A DNA stretch of 64,000 nucleotides, taken from assembly GCA_023957775.1 (NCBI GenBank), contig JAMLGR010000007.1:1-64000 (forward strand). Reading direction: 5' to 3'. The stretch is from Fimbriimonadaceae bacterium (lineage in GTDB: Bacteria > Armatimonadota > Fimbriimonadia > Fimbriimonadales > Fimbriimonadaceae). Below the pieces are notes generated by a model, which did no database searches, was not told where the DNA came from, and saw only the letters and a program-made list of their open reading frames with translations. Position 1 is the stretch's first letter. The number at the start of each line of letters is the position of its first letter. This document shows positions 10,322 to 18,757 of the stretch, piece after piece. The position numbers and the translations under genes were made by a program.

Positions 10322-10349
10322 TAAACCCCGCAAGATTGCGTGCCGATCT
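10322..10349 (+). promoter_or_regulatory. Possible sigma-28 promoter before flgF
   Basis: TAAA, 16 nt, then GCCGATCT resembles the flagellar sigma-28 consensus (TAAA, 15 nt, GCCGATAA). It lies just before the first flagellar gene. Against it: the predicted start point would fall downstream of the good Shine-Dalgarno (AAGGTGGG) that ends one base before the ATG region. Confidence 0.3.
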
Positions 10350-10358
10350 GAAGGTGGG

Positions 10359-11072
10359 ATGAACCGAGGAATCTACGCCACGGCCGCCGGGATGTCGGCA
10401 GCGCAAAGCCAACTGGACGTGCTCACGCACAACCTCGCCAACGCTTCGACCCATGGGTTCAAGCAGGACGCGCTGGCCTTCGCCGACAACTACGCGGTCC
10501 AGCTCAAGGCGGGCGGTGCACCGATCGGCTCGATGGGCTACGGGCCCTCGCTCCAATCGCAGTACACCGACTTCTCTGTGGGTTCGATCGAGCCGACGGG
10601 CAACCCGCTGGACGTCGCGATTCCCAATCCAAGGGGCTTCTTTGCGGTCCAGACGCCGGACGGCGTGCGGTACACGCGGGATGGGGCGTTTACGCTCACG
10701 GACGGCACGCTGACCACGCAAAACGGTTTCCCGGTGCTGGACGATCGGGGGACCCCGATCCTCGTGCCCGACGGGGAGATCGCCGTCAGCTCTACGGGCG
10801 AAATCGCCGTCAACGGAATTCCGGCCGGCACGTTGGGGGTCTACGAGGGCACCTTCGCCCACGAGGGCCACAACCTCTACACCGCTCCCGATGCCCTCCC
10901 CATGGACGCGCCCGAGGTGCGTTCAGGGGCTTTGGAAAGCTCCAACGTCAACCCGGTGACCTCGATGGTCTCCATGGTGGAGATCCACCGCATCTTCGAA
11001 CTCTCGCAACGCACGATCACGCAACAGGACGAATTGACCCAACGACTCATTCAAAGCCTTCAAGACCGCTGA
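10359..11072 (+). CDS. flgF: Flagellar basal-body rod protein FlgF
   Basis: Rod protein of 237 residues. The N-terminus MNRGIYATAAGMSAAQSQLD then HNLANASTHGFKQD is the flagellar rod/hook signature; the D1 part has VAIPNPRGFFAVQTPDG and RYTRDGAF; the C-terminal helix has ALESSNVNPVTSMVSMVEIHR. It is called FlgF rather than FlgG because a fuller FlgG follows directly. The start is set by AAGGTGGG just upstream. First gene of a co-directional flagellar operon that runs to csrA. Confidence 0.9.
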   Translation: MNRGIYATAAGMSAAQSQLDVLTHNLANASTHGFKQDALAFADNYAVQLKAGGAPIGSMGYGPSLQSQYTDFSVGSIEPTGNPLDVAIPNPRGFFAVQTPDGVRYTRDGAFTLTDGTLTTQNGFPVLDDRGTPILVPDGEIAVSSTGEIAVNGIPAGTLGVYEGTFAHEGHNLYTAPDALPMDAPEVRSGALESSNVNPVTSMVSMVEIHRIFELSQRTITQQDELTQRLIQSLQDR

Positions 11073-11169
11073 GGCCGGACCCGCAAGGGAGGCAGCCGGC
11101 TCGCCCGAACGGCGAACCGCAAGCACCGTCTGAAGGCGACGACGCACACCGACAGGAGACATCGCCGCC

Positions 11170-11958
11170 ATGATTCGATCGCTCACCACCGCTGGGACAG
11201 GCATGATTGCCCAGCAAACCAACCTGGACACCATCGCCAACAACCTGGCCAACGTCAACACCACTGCCTACAAGCAGCAACGGGCCGAGTTCCAGGACAT
11301 GATGTACCAGACCCTCGCCGCGCCCGGCGCGCCCACCGGGGCGAACTCCAGCCAGCCGGTGGGACTCCAGATCGGCCTCGGCTCGATGTTCTCCGCGAGC
11401 GCCACGAACTTCGACCAAGGCTCCCTGCAGAGCACGGGCAACCCCTACGACATCGGCATCAGCGGGGAGGGCTTCTTCCAAGTCCAGATGCCGGACGGCA
11501 CGACGGCCTACACGCGAGACGGCTCCTTCAAGACCGACGCCAACGGGCTGCTCGTCACGAGCGAAGGGTACGCCGTGGAGCCGAACATCACGGTTCCGGC
11601 CGGTGTCACCAACTTCACGGTTTCGCCCGGCGGCATCGTCTCCGTCACCGCGCCCGGGCAGAACGAGCCTCAGGAGCTCGGCCAGATCACGCTCGCAAAG
11701 TTCGTGAACCCCGCGGGCCTGCAGCGGCTGGGTCAGAACCTCTACGCGCAGACGGGGGCGAGCGGCGACCCCCAGGTCGTCAACCCCGGCGAAGAGGGTT
11801 CGGGGCAGTTGATGGGCGGCGTCCTGGAGGGTTCGAACGTGCAGATCGTCGAGGAGATGGTCCGGATGATCCTCGCCCAGCGGGCCTACGAGATCAACTC
11901 GAAGGCCATCCAGACCGCCGACGACATGCTCCAGGTCCTCAACAGCCTCAAGAGGTAA
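11170..11958 (+). CDS. flgG: Flagellar distal rod protein FlgG
   Basis: Distal rod protein, 262 residues, the usual length. Signature MIRSLTTAGTGMIAQQTNLD with NNLANVNTTAYKQQ at the N-terminus; the FlgG-type core GEGFFQVQMPDGTTAYTRDG; and the C-terminal helix SNVQIVEEMVRMILAQRAYE, which forms the coiled core of the axial structures. AGGAG lies upstream. The gap from flgF is 97 nt with no promoter I can support. Its core domain is copied at the start of the next gene. Confidence 0.95.
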   Translation: MIRSLTTAGTGMIAQQTNLDTIANNLANVNTTAYKQQRAEFQDMMYQTLAAPGAPTGANSSQPVGLQIGLGSMFSASATNFDQGSLQSTGNPYDIGISGEGFFQVQMPDGTTAYTRDGSFKTDANGLLVTSEGYAVEPNITVPAGVTNFTVSPGGIVSVTAPGQNEPQELGQITLAKFVNPAGLQRLGQNLYAQTGASGDPQVVNPGEEGSGQLMGGVLEGSNVQIVEEMVRMILAQRAYEINSKAIQTADDMLQVLNSLKR

Positions 11959-11961
11959 CTC

Positions 11962-13125
11962 ATGACGCTTCTCGCTCTCTTGCCAGCCCTGATCCTCGGC
12001 GCCGCGCACGTGGACGTGCGCGTCGATGGGGACGGCTACCTCCGCTTCGTGCGCGACGGCCGCGTCGCCTACGCCAAGCAAGCCGTGCTCGAAGCGCGCG
12101 ACGGCAAGCTGTGCCACGTGTCGGGCCCCGCGATCCTGCCCACGATTCGAGTGCCCGAAGGCGCCGAGGCGATCTCGGTCGATCTCGAGGGCCGCGTGAG
12201 CTGCACCGCCGCCGGGCGGACCAGTGAAGTCGGCCGACTGGTGCTCGCGTTGTTCGAGGGCGGCACGGCGATGCGCGAAGTGGACGGGCTGCTCGTCTCG
12301 CCCGACCGTCCCCACGTGGGCAACCCCGGCGAAGGGACGTGCGGCGTGATCCGCACGGATGGAGCCGCGGCGACGACCACGACGGCGGCCCCGCAGCGGA
12401 CCGCGACGCCCGCCCCTGCGTACTCGGGCAAGGGTGCCACGATCGTCGTGCGGCCGCAAACCGAAGTCTCGGGCGGTGCGATTCTGCTCGGCGACATCGC
12501 GGACATCCAGGCCGCGCCCGAGCTCCTCGACTCGCTCCGACAGGTCGTCCTTGGCGACACGCCTCCGATGGGCGTGCCGCGGATCCTCGATCGCGACCGG
12601 GTACTGACCCGTCTCCGCGCCGCGAAGATCGAGACGGCGGACCTCCTCCTCACGGTGCCCGAGAAGGCCGAGGTGCGGCGGCGTTCGGCGAAGGTCACCA
12701 ACGCGGAGTTCATCGACGCCGCGGCCCTTTACGCGAGACAGCAGTTGAGCTCCGAAGTGGCGCTCGAATCCAAGGACGAGTATCCCGAGATGGCCGTGCC
12801 CGAAGGCAAGCTCGAGCTCCGGGGCACGTCGATGACGCAGTACGGCGCGACGATCAGCGTCGTGGTGGCGGCCGTCGTGGACGGCAAGCCCGTGCGCTCG
12901 CGCACGGTTCGGTTCACGGCGAACCTCGCCGAAGCGGGGGTGCGCCAGGGTTCGGCGGTGAAGGTGCTTTTGAAGAGCGGGGGCGCGGTGGTCGAAGTTA
13001 CCGGGACCGCGCGCAAGACCGCTTTGGTGGGACAAAGCGTGGAGGTCGAGGTGAAGCTCGACCAGCGCACGACGCACGTCGGAGTCGTGACGGCTCCGGG
13101 CGTGGTGGAGGTGAAGCTTTCATGA
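11962..13125 (+). CDS. flgA: FlgA with an N-terminal FlgG-like domain
   Basis: P-ring assembly chaperone FlgA fused to an extra domain; 387 residues against about 220 for E. coli FlgA. After a short signal peptide (MTLLALLPALILGAA), residues about 17-135 align by eye with the FlgG core encoded just upstream: DGDGYLRF for GEGFFQV, ILPTIRVPEGAEAISV for VEPNITVPAGVTNFTV, then VGRLVLALF for LGQITLAKF and GNPGEG for NPGEEG. A Thr/Ala-rich linker (about 133-152) leads to the SAF/FlgA domain (about 155-387; GGAILLGDIADI, GQSVEVEV near the end). It begins 4 nt after flgG and overlaps flgH. Whether the FlgG-like part packs on the rod is unknown. Confidence 0.85.
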   Translation: MTLLALLPALILGAAHVDVRVDGDGYLRFVRDGRVAYAKQAVLEARDGKLCHVSGPAILPTIRVPEGAEAISVDLEGRVSCTAAGRTSEVGRLVLALFEGGTAMREVDGLLVSPDRPHVGNPGEGTCGVIRTDGAAATTTTAAPQRTATPAPAYSGKGATIVVRPQTEVSGGAILLGDIADIQAAPELLDSLRQVVLGDTPPMGVPRILDRDRVLTRLRAAKIETADLLLTVPEKAEVRRRSAKVTNAEFIDAAALYARQQLSSEVALESKDEYPEMAVPEGKLELRGTSMTQYGATISVVVAAVVDGKPVRSRTVRFTANLAEAGVRQGSAVKVLLKSGGAVVEVTGTARKTALVGQSVEVEVKLDQRTTHVGVVTAPGVVEVKLS

Positions 13126-13727
13126 AGACGTTGATGCTGGGCTTGGCGCTGGGCTGCGCGGGATGGAGCGCGGCGCAGGGCTGGACCGGCGGAGTGGACG
13201 ACCAAAACCCGGGCTCGCTTTGGAATCGATCGAGCCGCAACTCGTTCATGGACCGCACGGCCAAGCAGGAGGGCGACCTCCTCACCATTCTCATCCGCGA
13301 AGTCTCTAGCTCGAGCTTCGCCGCACAGACGACGACCAGCAAGTCGGACTCCAACACGATCACCAAGGCCCTCGGGCCCCTCATCCAGTCGCTGATCCCA
13401 GCGGCGTCGACGAGCGGATCGGGGAGTTCGGCCGGCAAGGGCTCGACTTCGCAGACCGGAAGCTTCACGGCGCGCATGACCGCCGTGGTGAAGCAGGTGA
13501 TGCCCAACGGGAACCTCGTGATCGAGGGCACGCGCTGGGTGCATATCAACAAGGACACGCAGGTGTTTACACTGACCGGCATCGTGCGCCGAGACGACGT
13601 GCGCAGCGACAACACGATCTTCAGCGAGCAGATCGCCGAGGCGGAGATCAAAGCCACGGGATCGGGCGCGATCTCGGACCGGCAGCGCCGCGGCATTCTC
13701 ACCCGCCTCTTGGACTGGCTTTTCTGA
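13122..13727 (+). CDS. flgH: Flagellar L-ring protein FlgH
   Basis: L-ring protein, 201 residues, forming the outer-membrane bushing of the basal body. Family motifs: GSLWNRSSRNSFMDRTAKQEGDLLTILI in pieces, SFTARMTAVVKQVMPNGNL, VIEGTR and GIVRRDDVRSDNTI with an SEQIAEAEI strand. FlgH is normally a lipoprotein; here the only Cys of the signal region is residue 12 (ALGC, a poor lipobox), and a signal peptidase I site after SAAQG looks as likely. The ATG overlaps the flgA stop (ATGA). Confidence 0.93.
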   Translation: MKTLMLGLALGCAGWSAAQGWTGGVDDQNPGSLWNRSSRNSFMDRTAKQEGDLLTILIREVSSSSFAAQTTTSKSDSNTITKALGPLIQSLIPAASTSGSGSSAGKGSTSQTGSFTARMTAVVKQVMPNGNLVIEGTRWVHINKDTQVFTLTGIVRRDDVRSDNTIFSEQIAEAEIKATGSGAISDRQRRGILTRLLDWLF

Positions 13728-14920
13728 TGGTGCAACCGATGAAGAACTCGATGGTGTTACTCGTTTTGGCCGCGCTGGTCGCTTCGGCGGCCGGCCAGGC
13801 GGTCTCGAAAGAGCCCCCCGCGCAGGACCCGGGCGCCGCCCAGCGCGCGGCGATCCAGAACGCCGAGCAGATGGGCATCGAAGTGCGCATCAAAGACATC
13901 GCCCGATTCCGCGGCGTGCGTTCGAACCAGCTCTTCGGCTTCGGCATCGTCGTGGGCCTCGCAGGCAACGGCGACACGAAGAAGACCCCGTTCACGGCGA
14001 CCCTGATCGCCAACGCGCTCAAGGACGCGGGCACGACCTCGGACCCGAGCACGTTCGGGCTCAAGAACGTCGCCGTCGTCTCGGTGACCGCCGAGCTGCC
14101 TCCGTTCGCCATGCCCGGCAACCGGATCCCGGTCACCGTGCAGTCGATCGGCGACGCGAAGACGCTGCAGGGCGGCTCGCTGCTCCCCGCTCCCCTCTAT
14201 CCGGCGGGCAACAAGGAGACGGCTTACGCCGTGGCGTTCGGCGAACTGAGCATCGGCGGCTTTTCCGCCGAAGGGGGCGGAAGCTCGGTCTCGAAGAACC
14301 ACCCCACGGTCGGCATCATCCCCGACGGCGGGTTCGTCGAGGCCAGCGTGCCCACGAAGACCGTGTTCGCGGACGGCTCGATGTACCTCGAGCTGAACGA
14401 CGCCGACTTCACCACGGCCGCACGGCTCGCCGAGAAGTTGCGCGAGAACCTCCCGCAGTACCAGGCGTTCGCGATCGACGGCGGGTCGATCCGACTCACG
14501 CTGCCCGACGGCGTCAGCCCCGTGCGCGCCATGGCGGAGATCGAGGGACAGAAGTTCTTCGCCGACACCGTGGCCGTCATCGTGATCAACGAGCGCACCG
14601 GCACGATCGTGGTCGGCGGGAACGTGCGCATCGGGCCGGCGATGGTCGCCAAGGGGAGCTTGAACGTGCGGATCGATCGCGAGACGATCGTCAACCAGCC
14701 CAACACGCCGTTCACGAAGGGCCAGACCGTCGTGACGAACCAGACGACGGTCAATGCCGGCGAGGACACGGCCCAAGTGGCGCTGATTCCGCCGTCGACC
14801 ACCGTCGGGGACCTCGCGCGGCTGTTCCAGACGCTGAAGGTGAGCCCCACGGACGTCATCGCCATCCTCGAAGCCCTCCAGGCGCAAGGCGCCCTGAAGG
14901 CGAGGATCAAGGTGCAGTGA
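13727..14920 (+). CDS. flgI: Flagellar P-ring protein FlgI
   Basis: Periplasmic P-ring subunit, 397 residues with a signal peptide (VLLVLAALVASAAG). Family motifs are clear: VRIKDIARFRGVRSNQLFGF, GIVVGLAGNGD, KNVAVVSVTAELPPFA, GNRIPVTVQSIGDAKTLQGG, and the C-terminal VGDLARLFQTLKVSPTDVIAILEALQ. The start overlaps the flgH stop (TGATG); an internal Met four codons on could also serve. The presence of both FlgH and FlgI indicates an outer membrane. Confidence 0.96.
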   Translation: MVQPMKNSMVLLVLAALVASAAGQAVSKEPPAQDPGAAQRAAIQNAEQMGIEVRIKDIARFRGVRSNQLFGFGIVVGLAGNGDTKKTPFTATLIANALKDAGTTSDPSTFGLKNVAVVSVTAELPPFAMPGNRIPVTVQSIGDAKTLQGGSLLPAPLYPAGNKETAYAVAFGELSIGGFSAEGGGSSVSKNHPTVGIIPDGGFVEASVPTKTVFADGSMYLELNDADFTTAARLAEKLRENLPQYQAFAIDGGSIRLTLPDGVSPVRAMAEIEGQKFFADTVAVIVINERTGTIVVGGNVRIGPAMVAKGSLNVRIDRETIVNQPNTPFTKGQTVVTNQTTVNAGEDTAQVALIPPSTTVGDLARLFQTLKVSPTDVIAILEALQAQGALKARIKVQ

Positions 14921-15258
14921 TGCGGCTCGACGCGATGCTCCAGGTCGGCGAGGCGGTCCACATGGCCGCCCCCGAGTTCGCGAAGCTCAAGCGCGCCACG
15001 CAGCAGATCGAGGCGATGTTCTTCAAGGACATGCTGGCCACGATGGGTGCGGGCAAGGCGGACTCGAGCGGCGGGGGGTTCGGCGCCGACATCTACAAGG
15101 ACATGTTCAACCAATCGCTTTCAGAGACGCTGTCGCAGCGCGGCTCCCTCGGCATCGGGCAGATGATCTACCGGCCGATGGGCAAGGCCCTGCTGGGACA
15201 GCAACTGATGAAACTCCATTTGAGCGGCGGCGCGGAGCGCATCGACCGCAAGGAATAA
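14920..15258 (+). CDS. flgJ: FlgJ-like rod-binding protein
   Basis: Protein of 112 residues equal to the N-terminal rod-binding half of FlgJ (QQIEAMFFKDMLATM, then MFNQSLSETLSQRGSLGIGQMI). The muramidase half found in gamma-proteobacterial FlgJ is absent, as in many phyla, so peptidoglycan opening needs another enzyme. The ATG overlaps the flgI stop (TGATG); a GTG one codon earlier is possible but less likely. Confidence 0.85.
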   Translation: MRLDAMLQVGEAVHMAAPEFAKLKRATQQIEAMFFKDMLATMGAGKADSSGGGFGADIYKDMFNQSLSETLSQRGSLGIGQMIYRPMGKALLGQQLMKLHLSGGAERIDRKE

Positions 15259-15260
15259 CT

Positions 15261-15731
15261 ATGAAGACAAGAGAACTCCAAACCCTGTGGTGGGACTGGC
15301 TCGGCACCTCCGAGAGGCTGCTGCGCTCCCTCCACGAGCAGACCGCCGCGCTCACGCTGCGGGACGTCGCCCGCGTCGAGCGGATCCAGCCCGAAGTGGA
15401 CCAGATGCTCGAGCGCATGCGATCGATCGACACCAACGCTGCGGCGTGCGCCCAGAAGCTGGCCGTTGAGATGGAGACCGAACCCTCTCTTCGAGGCTTG
15501 GTGCGCGTGCTGGAAAAGGCCGAAGCGCAGCAGGTCCAGTCGATCGCGAACCGCGTCACCGTGGCCGCACGCAACGTGCAGCACGTGATCAAGAAGAACC
15601 AGGCGCTCATCGAGAACGAGATGGTGTATCTGAACGGCACCCTCACGCTGATCGCCAGGACCGCGACGGAGGCGCAAGGCCCCTACAAGCCGTCGGCACA
15701 TGCCGCCGTGCTCGTGGACCAGGCCGCGTAA
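15261..15731 (+). CDS. flgN: FlgN-type flagellar export chaperone
   Basis: All-helical protein of 156 residues with heptad-like spacing, placed between flgJ and flgK as FlgN usually is. FlgN holds FlgK and FlgL before export. Sequence support is modest (RLLRSLHEQTAALTLRDVARV, then a helix ending VIKKNQALIENEMVYLNG), so the call rests on fold, size and position. It starts 2 nt after the flgJ stop. Confidence 0.75.
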   Translation: MKTRELQTLWWDWLGTSERLLRSLHEQTAALTLRDVARVERIQPEVDQMLERMRSIDTNAAACAQKLAVEMETEPSLRGLVRVLEKAEAQQVQSIANRVTVAARNVQHVIKKNQALIENEMVYLNGTLTLIARTATEAQGPYKPSAHAAVLVDQAA

Positions 15732-15738
15732 CAACGCC

Positions 15739-17127
15739 ATGCCCTCTCCCTTCCAAGGAATCGACATCGCCACGCGGGCCCTGCGGGCGTTCCAGCGCCA
15801 ACAGGAGGTCGCCGGCAACAACGTCGCCAACGTCAACACGCCCGGCTACTCGCGGCAGTCCGCAGACCTGTCCGCCACCCGGGGGCTCGACGTGTACGGC
15901 GTCCAGCACTACACGTTGGGAACCGGCGTTTCGGTCACGACGGTCAACCGCATCCGAGACCTCTTCCTCGAGGGTCGGATGCAGACGGCCCAATCGGATC
16001 TGAGCCGCCTCGGCACGATGGCGGACAACCTCGCGCGTGTCGAACCGATGTTGAGCGATTCCGCGGGCGGAGGGGTTTCGACCGCTCTGAACCGCTTCTT
16101 TTCGGCCTGGTCGGGGCTTGCGAGCGGCGCGAACGATCCGGCCGCACGGCTCGAGGTTCAGCAGTCCGGTGCGTCCCTTGCGATGCAGATCCGGTCGACG
16201 TACCAGCAGCTTTCTTCGCAGGAGGCGCAGATCTCGAACGACCTGTCGTCGAACGTCTCCCAGATCAACGAGCTGACGCAGCACATCGCCGCGCTCAACA
16301 ACGAAATCCGGTCGAAGCTCGGCGCGGGGATCACACCGAACGAGTTGTTGGATGCCCGCGACCTTGCCGTCGGGCAGCTCAGCAATCTGGTGGACGTCCG
16401 CACCGTGGACCAGCCGGATGGATCGATGAACGTCTATATCGATCAGTACACGGCGGTCGAGGGCAAGGTCTCGCGGCCGATCCCGGCGACGATCGATCCC
16501 GGCACGTCGAGTTTCACGGTCGACGGCAAAACGTACACGGTGCGGGGAGGGACGCTCGCGGGCCTCGCCCAGAGCCAGAACAACCTCGCCGCCTATCGAG
16601 GATCGCTCGACACCCTGGCCAACACGCTTCGGACCGAGGTCAACGCCCTGCACCAGACCGGTATCAACAAACTGGGCAACACCGGGGTCAACTTCTTCAA
16701 CGACGCCACGCCCCCCGACCCGCAAACGGGCGCCGTGGACTTCAACCTGAGCGCCGAGGTGGCGGGAAGCCTCGATGCCATCGCGGCGGGCACGAGCGGG
16801 GCCGCGGGAGACGGCGGCGTGGCCCTCGCGCTGTCGAGGGTCCGCGACCAGTCGATTCCCGCGCTGGGCAATCGCTCTCCCACGCAGTTCTACGGCGATC
16901 TCGTGTCGTCGGTGGGTCGCGACGTCGCGTTCTATCGCGACTCGGCCGACACCCAGACGTCGGTGGTGGATCAGATCGAGCAGCAGCGCCAATCGGTGAG
17001 CGGCGTGTCGCTCGACGACGAGATGGCGGACATGCTCCGTTTTCAGCGCAGCTACCAGGCCGCGGCGAAACTCCTCTCGGTTTTCGACCAGATGACCAAT
17101 GATTTGATTAACATGCTGAACCGCTAA
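15739..17127 (+). CDS. flgK: Flagellar hook-associated protein FlgK
   Basis: Hook-filament junction protein HAP1, 462 residues. The N-terminus has FQGIDIATRALRAFQRQQ and NNVANVNTPGYSRQ; the FlgK-specific stretch DLFLEGRMQTAQSDL and LNRFFSAWSGLASG follow; the C-terminus has MADMLRFQRSYQAAAKLLSV. The start is the ATG at 15739, which gives the standard N-terminus; the frame is open further upstream but only overlaps flgN. No cysteine is present, as usual for axial proteins. Confidence 0.95.
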   Translation: MPSPFQGIDIATRALRAFQRQQEVAGNNVANVNTPGYSRQSADLSATRGLDVYGVQHYTLGTGVSVTTVNRIRDLFLEGRMQTAQSDLSRLGTMADNLARVEPMLSDSAGGGVSTALNRFFSAWSGLASGANDPAARLEVQQSGASLAMQIRSTYQQLSSQEAQISNDLSSNVSQINELTQHIAALNNEIRSKLGAGITPNELLDARDLAVGQLSNLVDVRTVDQPDGSMNVYIDQYTAVEGKVSRPIPATIDPGTSSFTVDGKTYTVRGGTLAGLAQSQNNLAAYRGSLDTLANTLRTEVNALHQTGINKLGNTGVNFFNDATPPDPQTGAVDFNLSAEVAGSLDAIAAGTSGAAGDGGVALALSRVRDQSIPALGNRSPTQFYGDLVSSVGRDVAFYRDSADTQTSVVDQIEQQRQSVSGVSLDDEMADMLRFQRSYQAAAKLLSVFDQMTNDLINMLNR

Positions 17128-17147
17128 CCGCAGAATTGCCAGGAACC

Positions 17148-18032
17148 ATGAGAATCAGCACCGCCTACCAATACGACCGCTACTCGTCGCAGATCGCGTC
17201 GAGCCAGGCGCGGTACATGGAGGCCCAGATGCGCGTCTCGACCGGCAAGCGGATCAACAAACCCAGCGACGATCCGTCGGGCGTGTCGACGATCCTCAAC
17301 GTGAAAACCCTTCAGGCGGCGACGAAGCAGTACGCGAAGAACGTGCAAACGGCCAAGGGGGTGCTCGGCTTCACCGAGTCGGCCCTCTCGGAGGCGGCGA
17401 CGATGACCCGCAGAGCCTACGAGCTCACCCTCAGCGCGGCGAACTCCACCACGACCCAGCCGGCGCGCGACGCGATGATCCAGGAGATCGAGCAGATGCA
17501 GCGCAATCTGGTCGACCTGGCGAACACGCAAGGGCCCAAGGGCGAGTACGTGTTCGGCGGCCAGAAGAACGACGCCCGACCCTTCACCGTCACGGGCTCG
17601 ACGCTTGTTTACAACGGAGATTCCGGAGACATCCTCGTCGAGACCGGCGCAGTCGAGACGATGACCGTCAACTCCAAAGGCGATCCCCTTTTCACCAACG
17701 CCTATGCGGAGCTCGAGAGCCTGAAGGCGGATCTCAGCGGAGGCAACATCCCCGCGCTGAGCGGCGTGCACGTCGGCGCGATCCAAGACGTGCTGAACCA
17801 GATTCAACAGGAGCGCGGCGTGGTAGGCGCCAAACTCCAAACGGTCGACGATCTGACTTCGCGCTACACGCGGATGCAGGACGACTTCACCAAGCACATC
17901 GCCGACGTCGAGGAAGTGGACGTCGACCAGGCGATCGTCCAATACCGCCTCGCAGAAACTGCGTACTCGGCGGCACTCCAGGTGGCCAGCCAGGGATTCA
18001 GGCTCAGCCTCATGGACTTTATCAACGGATAA
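17148..18032 (+). CDS. flgL: Flagellar hook-associated protein FlgL
   Basis: HAP3, 294 residues, flagellin-like. N-terminal MRISTAYQYDRYSSQI and STGKRINKPSDDPSGV, central VDLANTQGPKGEYVFGG, C-terminal coil ending LQVASQGFRLSLMDF. AGGA lies 5 nt before the ATG at 17148; a TTG at 17136 is in frame but less likely. It completes the hook-filament junction set with flgK. Flagellin itself is not in the window. Confidence 0.94.
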   Translation: MRISTAYQYDRYSSQIASSQARYMEAQMRVSTGKRINKPSDDPSGVSTILNVKTLQAATKQYAKNVQTAKGVLGFTESALSEAATMTRRAYELTLSAANSTTTQPARDAMIQEIEQMQRNLVDLANTQGPKGEYVFGGQKNDARPFTVTGSTLVYNGDSGDILVETGAVETMTVNSKGDPLFTNAYAELESLKADLSGGNIPALSGVHVGAIQDVLNQIQQERGVVGAKLQTVDDLTSRYTRMQDDFTKHIADVEEVDVDQAIVQYRLAETAYSAALQVASQGFRLSLMDFING

Positions 18033-18038
18033 GCACAC

Positions 18039-18497
18039 ATGAGCACAACGCAATCCCGATTCGGACCCATCGACTACCACGAGAGCGATCTCGTCACGCT
18101 TTCCGACGGCCTCGTCGGCTTTTCCAATCTCACGCGCTTTCTCATCCTCGAGCACAAGCCCGGCAGTCCCTTCCGTTGGCTGCAATCGATCGACGAGCCT
18201 GCGACGGCCTTCCTGGTCGCCGATCCGTTCCACTACGTGGCGGACTACGCGCCGACGCTGACCGACACGCAGGTGGCGGTTCTCGGACTGACGCCTGAGA
18301 CGGCGACGCTGATCTTCGCGACGGCTTCGATTCCGCGCGGCAAGCCGGAAGAGCTGAAGCTGAATCTCGCGGGGCCCATCGTCATCAACGCTGAGACGCG
18401 GATGGGGCGTCAGGTCGTCTTAGAGGACGAAGCGTATACTACTCAACACCGGGTGTTCCAAACGGCCGATCAAAACGACACGAGCGCAGCAGCCTAG
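18039..18497 (+). CDS. fliW: Flagellar assembly factor FliW
   Basis: FliW, 152 residues. It binds flagellin and, when free of it, inhibits CsrA, so flagellin synthesis follows export. Family features: LSDGLVGFSNLTRFLILEH near the start, FRWLQSIDEPATAFLVADP, then LNLAGPIVINAETRMGRQVVL. Located 6 nt after flgL and 53 nt before csrA, the standard arrangement. Confidence 0.95.
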   Translation: MSTTQSRFGPIDYHESDLVTLSDGLVGFSNLTRFLILEHKPGSPFRWLQSIDEPATAFLVADPFHYVADYAPTLTDTQVAVLGLTPETATLIFATASIPRGKPEELKLNLAGPIVINAETRMGRQVVLEDEAYTTQHRVFQTADQNDTSAAA

Positions 18498-18533
18498 TCC
18501 GCGGCGTTCGCGAGTCCTGACCAGCCAACAGCC

Positions 18534-18540
18534 ACGGAGG
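18534..18540 (+). promoter_or_regulatory. csrA ribosome-binding site with CsrA-like GGA motif
   Basis: ACGGAGG precedes the csrA ATG by 10 nt. The core ACGGA fits the CsrA target consensus (GGA in an ACANGGANG context), so CsrA could repress its own translation. Only the motif is seen; structure was not modelled. Confidence 0.35.
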
Positions 18541-18550
18541 GCGCACAAGC

Positions 18551-18757
18551 ATGCTGGTGCTCACGAGAAAAATACAACAGAGCATTATGATCGGCGATGA
18601 AGTTGAGATCGTCGTTCTCGAGGTTCGCGGAGAGCAGGTTCGGCTTGGCATCCGCGCACCCAAGAACGTCACGGTCCACCGCAAGGAGATCTTCGAGCAG
18701 ATCCACGAGGAGAACCGCGAGGCGGCCGACGTCGACCCCAAAGACGTGCCCGACTAG
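18551..18757 (+). CDS. csrA: Carbon storage regulator CsrA
   Basis: RNA-binding dimer of 68 residues; [38 protein letters not shown] and the following EQI are the full CsrA core, with the conserved Arg in VHRKE and the tail DVDPKDVPD. It blocks translation of target mRNAs such as flagellin. With FliW upstream, it forms the FliW-CsrA-flagellin switch. Confidence 0.97.
   Translation: MLVLTRKIQQSIMIGDEVEIVVLEVRGEQVRLGIRAPKNVTVHRKEIFEQIHEENREAADVDPKDVPD

Noticed and set aside
12339-13121. N-terminal extension of FlgH
   Set aside because: The frame is open upstream but lies inside flgA; the ATG at 13122 gives a signal peptide and a coupled start.
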